From positions 1-50,779 of the forward strand of contig VGOZ01000016.1 in the NCBI GenBank assembly GCA_016875715.1: DNA of 50,779 nucleotides, in the 5' to 3' direction. Positions 34,645-43,150 of the stretch are shown here, one piece after another. This stretch comes from Chloroflexota bacterium. Its GTDB lineage: Bacteria > Chloroflexota > UBA6077 > FW602-bin22. Position 1 is the first letter of the stretch. The number at the start of each line of letters is the position of its first letter. The notes below the pieces were generated by a model, which searched no databases, had not been told where the DNA came from, and saw nothing but the letters and a program-made list of their open reading frames with translations. The position numbers were made by a program, and so were the translations under genes.

Positions 34645-35913
34645 GTGGCTCTGCCGGTGGCACCCCGCCGCATCGCGATGATCTCGGTCCACGGCTGCCC
34701 CATGGATCAACTTGGCAGTCGCGAGGTCGGCGGTATGCAGGTCTACGTGCGCGAGGCCGCGCGCGCGCTGGGGCGCTTGGGCATCGACGTCGATGTGTTC
34801 ACGCGGAAGACCAGCCCACACCTGGCGCGCGTCGTCAGCATGGACGAGCGTGCCCGCGTGATTCATTTAGACGCCGGGCCGCCGCGTCGGACCGAGAAGA
34901 ACCATGTTGTCCAGTACCTGCCCGCGTTCATCGAGAATCTCGATCGGTTCGCGACCCGCGAGGGAACCCGGTACGACATCGTCCACAGTCACTACTGGCT
35001 CTCCGGATGGGTGGGCGACCGTCTTGCCGATCTGTGGGGAGTTCCGCACGTCACGACGTTCCACACGCTCGGGCGCATCAAGAACCGTGCCAACACCGCG
35101 GACGGGCACTGGTCGGGCGCGCTCGAGACTGACCGGCGCAACGAGATCGAGCGTCGTGTCGCCCGCCGCTCGCGCGCGATCGTCGTCTCGACGGGCCACG
35201 AGCGCGAGGCGCTCACCGACTTCTTCGGCGGCCGACGCGAGGCGATCCACGTGATAGCCCCCGGCGCCGACCTCTCCCTCTTCGCGCCGCGGCCGCGCGA
35301 CGAGGCTCGGGCCGAGTTTGGCATCGCCGGTGAGGCGATCGCGTTCGCCGGACGCATCGATCCGATCAAGGGGATCGACCTTCTCCTCGAGACGCTCGCG
35401 CTGCTGCGTGCGCGACCGTCCCTACGCCTGTACCTCGCCGGAGGGACTCCCGGCAGCGCGATGCCGGACGACGCGGACGAGGCGCACCTGCGCGATCTCG
35501 CGCGCGAACTCCGCATCGACGACCGTGTCGTCTGGCTGGGCGCTCAGACGCAGGATCGGCTCGCGGCGCTCTTTTCGGCGGCGGATTGCGTGGTGGTCCC
35601 CTCCCGGCACGAGAGCTTCGGTCTGGTCGCGCTTGAGGCGATGGCCTGTGGGGCAGTGGTGATCGCTTCGCGTGTGGGCGGCCTTCCCGCGATCGTGCGC
35701 GACGGGGAGTCTGGCATCCTCGTGCCGTGGCGCACCGCCGAGGCGTTCGCGACGCACGTTTCGGCCGTGCTCGACGATCCGGCATATGCGACCGCGCTCA
35801 GGCGCGGCGCAATCGCGGCCGCGGCCGGCTTCTCCTGGGATCAGACTGCGCGCGGCCTCTGCAACCTCTACAACACCCTGGTGGGATCGGCGATCGCCTG
35901 TGGCGGTGGATGA
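34645..35913 (+). CDS. GT4 glycosyltransferase, MshA / sucrose-phosphate-synthase-like
   Basis: 422 residues, GT-B fold. The N-terminal half has the MshA-like blocks EVGGMQVYVREAARAL, YDIVHSHYWLSGWVGD and HVTTFHTLGRIKN; the C-terminal half has VIAPGADLSLFAP, FAGRIDPIKGIDLLLE, and the nucleotide-sugar site SRHESFGLVALEAMACG (E-x7-E motif). These are shared by D-inositol-3-phosphate glycosyltransferases (mycothiol) and sucrose-phosphate synthases, and also by uncharacterised relatives; no other mycothiol gene is in the window. Start GTG right behind a TAAAAT element, no ribosome site. First gene of a plus-strand run with moaC, the YfhO-type gene and the FN3 gene; divergent from lexA. Confidence 0.88.
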   Translation: MALPVAPRRIAMISVHGCPMDQLGSREVGGMQVYVREAARALGRLGIDVDVFTRKTSPHLARVVSMDERARVIHLDAGPPRRTEKNHVVQYLPAFIENLDRFATREGTRYDIVHSHYWLSGWVGDRLADLWGVPHVTTFHTLGRIKNRANTADGHWSGALETDRRNEIERRVARRSRAIVVSTGHEREALTDFFGGRREAIHVIAPGADLSLFAPRPRDEARAEFGIAGEAIAFAGRIDPIKGIDLLLETLALLRARPSLRLYLAGGTPGSAMPDDADEAHLRDLARELRIDDRVVWLGAQTQDRLAALFSAADCVVVPSRHESFGLVALEAMACGAVVIASRVGGLPAIVRDGESGILVPWRTAEAFATHVSAVLDDPAYATALRRGAIAAAAGFSWDQTARGLCNLYNTLVGSAIACGGG

Positions 35914-36400
35914 GCCGCGCCCGAACCTGACCCATCTCGACGCTTCCGGCCGTCCCCGAATGGTCGATGTCGGGGAGAAGCCGGAGACGGATCGCACTGC
36001 TACCGCGAGCGGATCGATTCACATGGCCGCGGCGACACTGCGCGCCGTCCGATCCCACGCGATCGCCAAGGGCGATGTCCTGGCCGTGGCGCAGACCGCG
36101 GCGATCATGGCCGCGAAGCGCACCTGGGAACTCGTACCGATGTGTCATCCACTACTGCTCTCCGGCATCCACGCTGACTTCATCGATGACGGAGCGACGA
36201 TGCTGACTCTGAGTGTCACGGTGCGGACCAGAGGCCGAACCGGCGTGGAGATGGAGGCCCTGACCGCGGTGAGTGTCGGCCTGCTGACGGTGTACGACAT
36301 GTGCAAGGCGATCGATCGCGGGATGACCATCGGCAATGTCCGGCTCGATGTGAAAGAGGGAGGCCAGTCCGGCACGTGGCGGCGCGACGCGGCGCCCTAG
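35906..36400 (+). CDS. moaC: Cyclic pyranopterin monophosphate synthase MoaC
   Basis: 164 residues, standard length. Motifs: LTHLDASGRPRMVDVGEKPET near the start, KGDVLAVAQTAAIMAAK, the active-site LVPMCHPLLLSG, and GRTGVEMEALTAVSVGLLTVYDMCK with Lys and Asp of the conserved centre. It makes cyclic pyranopterin monophosphate, the second step of molybdenum-cofactor synthesis; MoaA is not in the window. GTG starts at 35906 (used) or 35900 both overlap the end of the glycosyltransferase gene, so translation is coupled. Confidence 0.94.
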   Translation: MDEPRPNLTHLDASGRPRMVDVGEKPETDRTATASGSIHMAAATLRAVRSHAIAKGDVLAVAQTAAIMAAKRTWELVPMCHPLLLSGIHADFIDDGATMLTLSVTVRTRGRTGVEMEALTAVSVGLLTVYDMCKAIDRGMTIGNVRLDVKEGGQSGTWRRDAAP

Positions 36401-39138
36401 CCAGCGCCGCGCTCGCCGCGCTTCTTCTCGTTCCCTACGGGCCGATGCTCTTCTTAGGTCAGATCCTCCTCACGTTCGACGCGTTCGTCTACTTCTACCC
36501 GTTCATCGCGTACCGCGACGCCGCGCTCGCGGCCGGGCGTCTCCCGCTGTGGGTGCCGGACTACTTCCTTGGTGCGCCGTTCCTTGCCAACCCGCAGACG
36601 GGCGTGCTCTACCCTCCGAACTGGATTACGATCGGAAGCGATCCCCCGACTGCCTACGCCCTCCAGGCGTACGGCCACACTGTCCTCGCTTCGATCGGTA
36701 CGCTCCTCCTGGCCCGGCGGGGTCTCGCATATGGCTGGCTCCCCGCCCTCACCAGTGCAGTCGTGGCGGGGCTCGGCGGCCACACCCTCAGCCTCGTCGG
36801 ACATCTGAACCAGCTGCAGGCCGCGGCGTGGGCTCCGTGGATTCTGCAGGCTCTGGGCGATCTGTGGAGCACGTCGCGATGGCGCGCGATCGCGTCGCTG
36901 GCGTGCCTGGTTGCCCTTCAGTTCCTGGCCGGCCACGCCCAGCAGGTGTACATGACGGTGGCGCTCGCCGCATTCTGGGTGCTCCTCGGCCTCATTCCGG
37001 GTGCGTCTCGTCGCATTGAGCCACACGCGAACGTGCGGGGCCGGCTCCGCCAGATGCTCGACATCGTCGCTTCTGGTGCGCTCGCGGCGATCCTGGCGCT
37101 GGGGATCGTGGCGCCCCAACTGCTCGCCACCGCGGAGGTGGCCGCGGTCGGCATCCGTGCGGCCGGCCTCCCGTTTCGCGATGCGGTTGCGGTCTCCCTG
37201 CCGCCCTGGTACCTCTGGCGCGCCATGCTTCCTGCCGCGCAGGTTGGTTCGGCCCCGCCCAGCGAGTGGGCGACCGCGCCCGGCCTGGCCGCCCTGCTTC
37301 TCGCCGCGCTGGCCATCGGATCCAGCTCGCGGAGCAGACTTGTCTTCCCGTTGGCCGCGATCGCCCTGATCGCGACGACGATGGCTATGGGCCAGTTCAT
37401 CCCGCTCTATCGCGTTCTCTTCGAGATCGTTCCAGGCTTCGACCTGTTCCGGGTCCCGGCACGCTGGTTGTTCTTGACCGGGTTCGCCGTCGCTCTTCTC
37501 GCAGGAGCCGGAGTCGAGGCCTTGCGGTCACACGCGGGTTCGATCCGGTCCCTGGCACTGGGCGGCGCCGGCCTGGCCCTCGTGTTTGCCGCCGGAATCA
37601 CCATGCCCCAACTGACCGGTGCTGGCGTACCCATGATGTGGCCGGCTGGCGCCAGCATCCTGCTCTGGACGCTGACCATCGCCGCGGTAGCTCTCCTCAT
37701 GGTGATGGCGCGTCGCTGGTTTCGCGCGTCCGCGACGCTCCTTATCGCCGTGGTGGCCGCCGAACTGCTCGTGGGAGCGTGCGCCCTCGACGTCGCGCGC
37801 GTGGGGCCCGCCGAGACGTATGTCGATCGACGTCACACCGTCGAGATCCTCGCCGCGGAGGCTGCGGCACACCCGCACGGCCGCACGCTCGCAATCACGG
37901 ACAACGGCTGGGACCCGGGCGATCTGGCCGCACTGCGCGCCTCAGTCGAGGGTCGGATCGACCCCGCCTGGACCGCCGACTGGATCGCGACGCGGAAGTA
38001 CTGGCAAACTCTCGCCCCCAACCTCGGCCTTATCGCCGGCATCCCCTCGATCGATGGCTACGATGGCGGTGTCCTGCCGCTGCGCAGCTTCGTCGAGGTG
38101 AAGGAACTCTTCGCGCTCACTGGTCCAAACGTTGTGGATGGACGCCTGGGCATGCAACTCGATCGCGTCCCCACGACGTCCCTCCTCTCGCGCTTCAACG
38201 TACGCTGGGTCATCGGAGACCGGCATCGCGATCTCTGGGCGGACGGCGTGTACTACGACCTCTCGGTAGTGCGCACGCTCCTCCCGGGCGAGGCGGTTTC
38301 GCTGCCGGTCGATCATCTTCCCGTGAGACCGGACACCATCGGTCTGATCGCGCGCCCCGGAGGGCCTGGCGCCACCCTGTTGATCGGCGTCCGGAGCGAC
38401 GGCGCCATCGCTCAGTTCGGCTGGCGCGTCGGCGAATCGGTCGCCGCGCCTCTCACCCGCACCGGCAACGCGACAGTCGAACCACCCATGAGGTGGCAGT
38501 TCGTCCCCCCCGGGCAGGGTGACCGGCTGCGGGAGATGCGGTTGGAGGTCCCCGCGGCGAGCCCGCCGGTGGAGATCGTCGCCATCTCCGTCATCGACGT
38601 GGCCCGCGGTGCAGAGTGGCCCATCCCGCCGGACCCGGCTCTCCGCGTCGTCGATCTGGACGACATGAAGGTCTACCGAAACGACGAGGCCCTGGCGCGG
38701 GTTCGCCTGGCAGAGCGTGCCGTGGGGGTAGCCGACGCGGCTGCCGCGCTCCGATTCGTCACGCCGGATACCGATCCCGGCGTGGTCGCGGTGGTCGGAC
38801 TGGGCCGGGAGGTGGGTACCACCATCGGTGCTGGCCGCATAGACACGGTTCTCAACACGCCGGAATCGATCGCCCTCTCCGTCATCGCGCCGGATTCGGC
38901 CCTCCTGGTGCTCGCCGAGGCGTGGGCGCCTGGCTGGAGCGCCACCGTAGACGGGGAAGCCGTTCCCATCCTGGTCGCTTCGGGGGGACTGCGCGCGGTA
39001 GCGCTCGGTGCAGGCGAGCACGACGTGAGGTTCGATTATCGACCGCGCTGGCTCTCCGTCGGGCCACCCGCCACGGCGGTGGCGCTCGTTATGGTCATCG
39101 CGCTGCTCATGACGGGTGCGGTTCGTCGGCGTGCGTAG
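36376..39138 (+). CDS. YfhO-type polytopic membrane protein
   Basis: 920 residues. About 11-12 transmembrane helices occupy residues 1-470, beginning ALASAALAALLLVPYGPMLF; the first loop contains FYPFIAYRDAALAAGRLPLW and NPQTGVLYPPNW, typical of YfhO and GT-C-fold membrane proteins, which transfer sugars from lipid carriers on the outer face. The C-terminal 440 residues are extracellular beta-rich domains (WAPGWSATVDGEAVPI close to the end is a YfhO hallmark), followed by one last helix (AVALVMVIALLMTGAV). The substrate is unknown; lipoteichoic-acid or protein glycosylation is known for Bacillus and Listeria relatives. GTG at 36376 overlaps moaC by 25 bases; no ATG is better placed. Confidence 0.87.
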   Translation: MAARRGALASAALAALLLVPYGPMLFLGQILLTFDAFVYFYPFIAYRDAALAAGRLPLWVPDYFLGAPFLANPQTGVLYPPNWITIGSDPPTAYALQAYGHTVLASIGTLLLARRGLAYGWLPALTSAVVAGLGGHTLSLVGHLNQLQAAAWAPWILQALGDLWSTSRWRAIASLACLVALQFLAGHAQQVYMTVALAAFWVLLGLIPGASRRIEPHANVRGRLRQMLDIVASGALAAILALGIVAPQLLATAEVAAVGIRAAGLPFRDAVAVSLPPWYLWRAMLPAAQVGSAPPSEWATAPGLAALLLAALAIGSSSRSRLVFPLAAIALIATTMAMGQFIPLYRVLFEIVPGFDLFRVPARWLFLTGFAVALLAGAGVEALRSHAGSIRSLALGGAGLALVFAAGITMPQLTGAGVPMMWPAGASILLWTLTIAAVALLMVMARRWFRASATLLIAVVAAELLVGACALDVARVGPAETYVDRRHTVEILAAEAAAHPHGRTLAITDNGWDPGDLAALRASVEGRIDPAWTADWIATRKYWQTLAPNLGLIAGIPSIDGYDGGVLPLRSFVEVKELFALTGPNVVDGRLGMQLDRVPTTSLLSRFNVRWVIGDRHRDLWADGVYYDLSVVRTLLPGEAVSLPVDHLPVRPDTIGLIARPGGPGATLLIGVRSDGAIAQFGWRVGESVAAPLTRTGNATVEPPMRWQFVPPGQGDRLREMRLEVPAASPPVEIVAISVIDVARGAEWPIPPDPALRVVDLDDMKVYRNDEALARVRLAERAVGVADAAAALRFVTPDTDPGVVAVVGLGREVGTTIGAGRIDTVLNTPESIALSVIAPDSALLVLAEAWAPGWSATVDGEAVPILVASGGLRAVALGAGEHDVRFDYRPRWLSVGPPATAVALVMVIALLMTGAVRRRA

Positions 39139-39141
39139 AAT
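39136..39141 (+). promoter_or_regulatory. TAGAAT -10 element, 6 bases before a GTG start
   Basis: The hexamer includes the TAG stop of the upstream gene (39136-39138) and sits so close to GTG 39148 that a leaderless mRNA is implied. Confidence 0.45.
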
Positions 39142-39147
39142 CGGAGC

Positions 39148-40404
39148 GTGACGCTGGGTCGCATCATTCGACGCGTCGCGCTTCTCTGCTTCGTTTCCAT
39201 CGCGCTCGGCACGTCGATCGCCCGTGCGCAGACCGCGACCCCGCCCGTCATCTCCGGGCCACAGCCGACCGCCACGCCGCCGGAGGTCAACGCCGAAGTG
39301 TTGACCGGGAGCCAGGGAAGGTTGGTCAACGTCCGCCACAACTCCTTCGCGGTCGTCTGGTCCAGCGACAGCGTGGCCAGCGGGAGCGTGAGCTGGGGTC
39401 TGACGTCGCCGCCGGGCACGGTGACGAACGACTACCGGGGGTCGGGTCATACCGGCCTAACCCACTACGTCGAGGTGGGCGGCCTCGTGCCATCCACAAC
39501 CTATTACTTCGCCACACGGACGACGCCGACGAACGGCCTGGTGAGGGTCGACGATGCGGGCGGGCAGTTCTACCGGGTGCGCACGCCGATCCAGATCACC
39601 GGCACGGCGCCCTCTAACATTCTGCGTGGCATTGCGCTGCGTTCCGGTGGAGCCACCCAGGCAGCGAACGTCGTCGTCACCGCTCGGGTGCGCGACGTGG
39701 ACAACAGAGGCTTCCCAGGCCAGAGTCAGGTCGTCGCCGCGCTCACGGGCCCGGATGGTCGGTTCACCATACCCCTTCAGGTGCGCGCCCTGGCCCTGAC
39801 CGCCTGGTACGTCTTCTCCCCCGAGGGAGATGCGGTCGATCTCACCGCCGAAGACGGTGTTCTCGCGACGCTGTCGGTGGATACGGCAGTGACCTTCGGC
39901 GGCGGCACACGACCGGCGGAGGCATCCATCGTCCTGCCAGATCCGACCACACCCACACCCAGGCCGGCCCCCACGGCGACGCCCGTGCCGGCCGCGACCG
40001 GCACACCCGTTCCGACAGTCGCGCCACCAGCGGCAACTCCTCCAGGGCCGACTCCGACGGAGCCGCTTCCCGCGGTCGCGCCGCTGTCGACCCGTCCGGC
40101 GCCGATCACCCCATGGCCGGCCGCTACCTTCACAGGTGCGCCGATCAAGCCTGTCGCGGCGGCCGCGAATCCATCCCCGACGCTGGTCCGCGCGACCCAG
40201 CAGGAGCCGGTTCCCATTGCGACGGTGCCCCCGCTGGCCCGCCCGACCGGAGTGAGCTTCGTCACCGCCTCGGGCGCCGAGATCGCGACCGTCACGCCGG
40301 CACCCATCCCGCCGACCATCCTGCTGATCCTCAGCCTCGGCGCAACTGTCGCGGTCGTGGGCGTCGCCATCGCTCTGCTAGGTCTTCGCGGACACCGATC
40401 GTAG
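39148..40404 (+). CDS. Secreted, membrane-anchored FN3-like protein with Pro/Thr stalk
   Basis: 418 residues. Signal peptide (VALLCFVSIALGTSIARAQ), then a fibronectin-III-like domain of the purple-acid-phosphatase N-terminal kind (HNSFAVVWSSDSVASGSVSWG, LVPSTTYYFATRT), then a carboxypeptidase-regulatory-like domain (ANVVVTARVRDVDNRGFPG, GPDGRFTIPL), a 140-residue Pro/Thr/Ala stalk, and one C-terminal helix (ILLILSLGATVAVVGVAIALLGL) with a basic end. It should be displayed on the surface by a single anchor. The domain kinds match those of the giant protein at the left end, so both may belong to the same surface layer. No enzyme activity is suggested. Confidence 0.85.
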   Translation: MTLGRIIRRVALLCFVSIALGTSIARAQTATPPVISGPQPTATPPEVNAEVLTGSQGRLVNVRHNSFAVVWSSDSVASGSVSWGLTSPPGTVTNDYRGSGHTGLTHYVEVGGLVPSTTYYFATRTTPTNGLVRVDDAGGQFYRVRTPIQITGTAPSNILRGIALRSGGATQAANVVVTARVRDVDNRGFPGQSQVVAALTGPDGRFTIPLQVRALALTAWYVFSPEGDAVDLTAEDGVLATLSVDTAVTFGGGTRPAEASIVLPDPTTPTPRPAPTATPVPAATGTPVPTVAPPAATPPGPTPTEPLPAVAPLSTRPAPITPWPAATFTGAPIKPVAAAANPSPTLVRATQQEPVPIATVPPLARPTGVSFVTASGAEIATVTPAPIPPTILLILSLGATVAVVGVAIALLGLRGHRS

Positions 40405-40461
40405 CGGCGGGGCCACCGGCCGCGGCGGACGGCGCTGCACCTCCACCGTGCTCCTAGCGAG

Positions 40462-40608
40462 TCAGGCCTGCGGTCGCTCGTCGTATCGGCCGCAGCCCGA
40501 ACACCAGAAGACGAGTGTCCGCGCGCGAACGCTGTTCATGAGCCGCATGAGGACTCCGCAGCGCTGGCAGAGACAGGTCGCCGTGCGACCATTGCCGTCC
40601 GAGACCAC
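40462..40608 (-). CDS. Tiny zinc-ribbon protein, 48 aa
   Basis: A short reading frame with GGAGG 5 bases before GTG 40608. It encodes one zinc ribbon: CLCQRCG and, 18 residues later, CSGCG. The sequence between (VLMRLMNSVRARTLVFW) fits the two beta strands of a ribbon. Upstream extension of the frame runs antisense to the next gene region and has no ribosome site. No named family recognised. It is convergent with the FN3 gene (57-base gap, GC-rich, no clear terminator). Confidence 0.65.
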   Translation of the reverse strand: MVSDGNGRTATCLCQRCGVLMRLMNSVRARTLVFWCSGCGRYDERPQA

Positions 40609-40735
40609 ATAGTCCTCCGGGGGAAGATCTGGATTTCGCTCGCGAAGAAGATGCCGGCGCGCGCCGTTAGCGGATCGTCGTAAGGGCGCACGGGGCCGTA
40701 AGGATACTGTCAGGCGGCTCCGCGTGCTGCAGCGC

Positions 40736-41902
40736 CTACTCCGGGAGGCGGGCGCGCGCCGTCCGCGGGCTGTCCACCGACGCGGCGAGCATGTCCACCG
40801 CGTCGGGCCAGGCGATGTCGCCTCCGGTCTCGCTGGCGGCCTGCCGTCGCAGTTCGGCGATGCGCACGAGGATGTCCGCCGAGCGCTCGCCGGGAAACCG
40901 TTCTGCCAGGCCATGCAGGCGGATGCGGCGAGCCATGGGACGGAAGACCTGCGAGTACCAGACGCGCGCGGCTTCGAACCGCGACTCCAGATCGGTGACG
41001 CCACCGTACTCGTCGATCAGTTGGATGAGACGTCGATAGGTCTCGGGAAGAGCCGCCTCGACGCGGGTGATCCCGGTGGCGTGTTCGAAGGCGCGCCGCT
41101 CGTTGAAAGCCTGCTCGGCTTCGGCATCCCCAAGGACGATGAATTCTGTCACCTCGGCATCGATCTCGGTCTGACCGAGCGCGCGGGCCGCCGCGACGCG
41201 GTGGTTGCCATCGAGCACGTAGAAGCCAAAGCCGAGCTTGTACAGCACGACCGGAGGCATCGGCTCACCATTCTCCATCCGGTCGCGGATCTTCTCGTAC
41301 CGGCTGTCGTCGCTGCGGGTGCGGACGATCGGTCGGAAGTCCGCGCCGAGCGACTGGGCTCGCCCGACCGAGCCGATGATGCGCGAGATATCGACACCGC
41401 GGAGCCCGAGAGAGCGCTGCGAAAGCGGCCCGACGCGGGCGGCATCGGCATCGAAGGAGCGGACTGGTTTCAACTCGGGCGCGGCGCTGTCCGGTCGCAC
41501 GAGCAGGATCGGGCACGTCGCGTCGCGGATGACCTCGTCGGCAACGCTGCCCAGCAGCGCGCGCGGAAGCCCGGAGCGCATGGTCGTGCCGAGCACGATC
41601 ATCGCCGCGCCGATCTCGTGCGCTTCGGCAACGATCGTCGCCGCCACCGGTCCAGTACGGATGACGCCGCGCGCGCGCACGCCATCGGCCCGCAAGCGTG
41701 AGGTGACGCCGTCCAGGTAGGTGCGTGCCCGCGCCTCGGGCGACGTCACGGCGCCGGTAGGGTCCATCGCCCGGGTGGGCAGGACATGGAGTAGCAGGAG
41801 TTCCCAGCCGTGGGCGCGCGCCTCCTCTTCGGCCACCGGCAGCTTGACCTCGCCCAGCGGAGAGAGATCGAGCGGAACAAGGATGATGCGGCTGTCGTCC
41901 AC
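40736..41902 (-). CDS. UspA - ParB/Srx-like fusion protein
   Basis: 388 residues. Residues 1-137 are a universal-stress-protein domain (IILVPLDLSPLGEVKLPVAE, then MIVLGTTMRSGLPRALLGSVADEVIR), whose ATP motif G-x2-G-x9-GS has lost its second Gly (Met instead). Residues about 168-250 are a ParB/sulfiredoxin-like domain: VDISRIIGSVGRAQ, DSRYEKIRDRMENGEPMPPVVL and the phosphate-binding box FYVLDGNHRVAAARALG (DGNHR 231-235), as in ParB CTPases and related nucleases. The last 130 residues are helical and unassigned (YRRLIQLIDEYGG, WYSQVFRPMARRIR). GTG start. It may link nucleotide state or stress to a DNA- or protein-directed activity; this is speculation. Confidence 0.82.
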   Translation of the reverse strand: MDDSRIILVPLDLSPLGEVKLPVAEEEARAHGWELLLLHVLPTRAMDPTGAVTSPEARARTYLDGVTSRLRADGVRARGVIRTGPVAATIVAEAHEIGAAMIVLGTTMRSGLPRALLGSVADEVIRDATCPILLVRPDSAAPELKPVRSFDADAARVGPLSQRSLGLRGVDISRIIGSVGRAQSLGADFRPIVRTRSDDSRYEKIRDRMENGEPMPPVVLYKLGFGFYVLDGNHRVAAARALGQTEIDAEVTEFIVLGDAEAEQAFNERRAFEHATGITRVEAALPETYRRLIQLIDEYGGVTDLESRFEAARVWYSQVFRPMARRIRLHGLAERFPGERSADILVRIAELRRQAASETGGDIAWPDAVDMLAASVDSPRTARARLPE

Positions 41903-42130
41903 GCGCGGGAATCGTCGGCGACCCCGCTACCGCCGGTCAAGCGATTCGCACACGGCTATCGCGAGTCGCCCGAACGTCCGGCACGGCGCCGCGTGCAGCA
42001 CGCGGGGGATGGGCGAAACGGTGGTAAGGGATGCATTCCTGGATGTGCCACCAACTCACCGCCTGAAATCGCAACCAGACGATTCTTATGGTGTCTTTAC
42101 GATGGGATTCAGGAGGGCCGCCTCGTCCTT

Positions 42131-43095
42131 ATGTTTCGTGAGCGACGCGTGCTGTCGCTGCGCCGGGGCCGGCGCGCGTTTCTCGGCGGTGCGGGCGCGG
42201 CGGTGATCGCGGCTCTGGCTCTCGGCCTGGCGAGGGCGGCGGCAGCCCCCACCTGGGTCGCGCCGATCCCGCCGCTCCGCCTGCTTCGCGATCCGTGCGA
42301 GGGTGTGCCTCTTGCAGACCTGAGCGTCTTCACCCCGCTGCGCGTCGTCGGGCCTGCCAGCGGCGACTTCTATCCGGTCGAGGAACCATTTACCCACGCC
42401 CGAGGCTGGGTCGATGGGGGATCGTCGGTCCCATCGGCGATCCCGAGAATCTCTCAACCGATCGCTGGTGGGGCGAGGTCGTCGTGCCGGACGGCACGTC
42501 CGCCTACCGCGAGCCGATGGTGTACGGCCGTCCGGTCGCCTGGTACGAGATGGGCACACGCGTTGCCGTGCGCCTCTGGGTGGAAGGCGAACAGCTCTCC
42601 TGGGACGATGCGCTGTGGGCGGAGATCGACCAGGGGGTATTCGTGCACGGGCGCGCGCTGCGACAGCGGCTGTCCCGCTTACCGGTCGCGCCCTCGCGCA
42701 CGCCGGACGGGCGCTGGATCGCAATCAACCGCACGCTGCAGACGATCGCGGCATTTGAAGGCCGCGAATTGCTGTTCTGGTCGCCTACGTCGACGGGGCG
42801 CCCGGGATGGGAGACCCCGCTCGGTACGTTTCGCATCAACCGCCGCGTCGCGCGGCAGACCATGGACTCCCGGACGCTCGGATCGGACGCGGCGCGCGCC
42901 AGCTACCGAATCGAGAACGTGCGATTCGTGCAGTACTTCGACTACGAGGGCAACGCGCTCCACGAGAACTACTGGGTGAGTCGCGATCTTTTCGGCCTGC
43001 CGATGAGCCATGGCTGTGCCGGTCTCACCGCGACCGACGCGGCACGTTTCTGGGAGTTTGGCGATCTCGGCGTGCCCGTGATTGTTCACCTCTGA
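42131..43095 (+). pseudogene. L,D-transpeptidase (YkuD), frameshifted in a G5 run
   Basis: The N-terminal part, from ATG 42131, has a Tat-like or ordinary signal (RRGRRAFLGGAGAAVIAALALGLA) and a folded segment to EEPFTHARGWVDG. The frame is then lost at GGGGG (42416-42420); one more G restores it: GIVGPIGDPENLSTDRWW and on to a YkuD domain with PLGTFRIN and the active-site block MSHGCAGL (His-Gly-Cys complete) near the end. The restored protein has about 320 residues. These enzymes make 3-3 crosslinks in peptidoglycan outside the membrane. All residues needed for catalysis are kept, which speaks for a read error or a very recent mutation rather than an old pseudogene. Confidence 0.8.
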
Positions 43096-43132
43096 CCGAG
43101 GCGACGAATCGTCCGCCGGTCGCGACCGCCGG

Positions 43133-43138
43133 TAGAAT
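43133..43138 (+). promoter_or_regulatory. pckA: TAGAAT -10 element before pckA
   Basis: Twelve bases before ATG 43151; no ribosome site, so short-leader or leaderless translation is likely. Confidence 0.45.
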
Positions 43139-43150
43139 GGCCGCACAGCA

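Noticed and set aside
34645-35913. Firm assignment of the GT4 enzyme as MshA
   Set aside because: Motifs fit equally well with sucrose-phosphate synthase-like enzymes, and no other mycothiol gene (mshB, mshC, mshD) is in the window.
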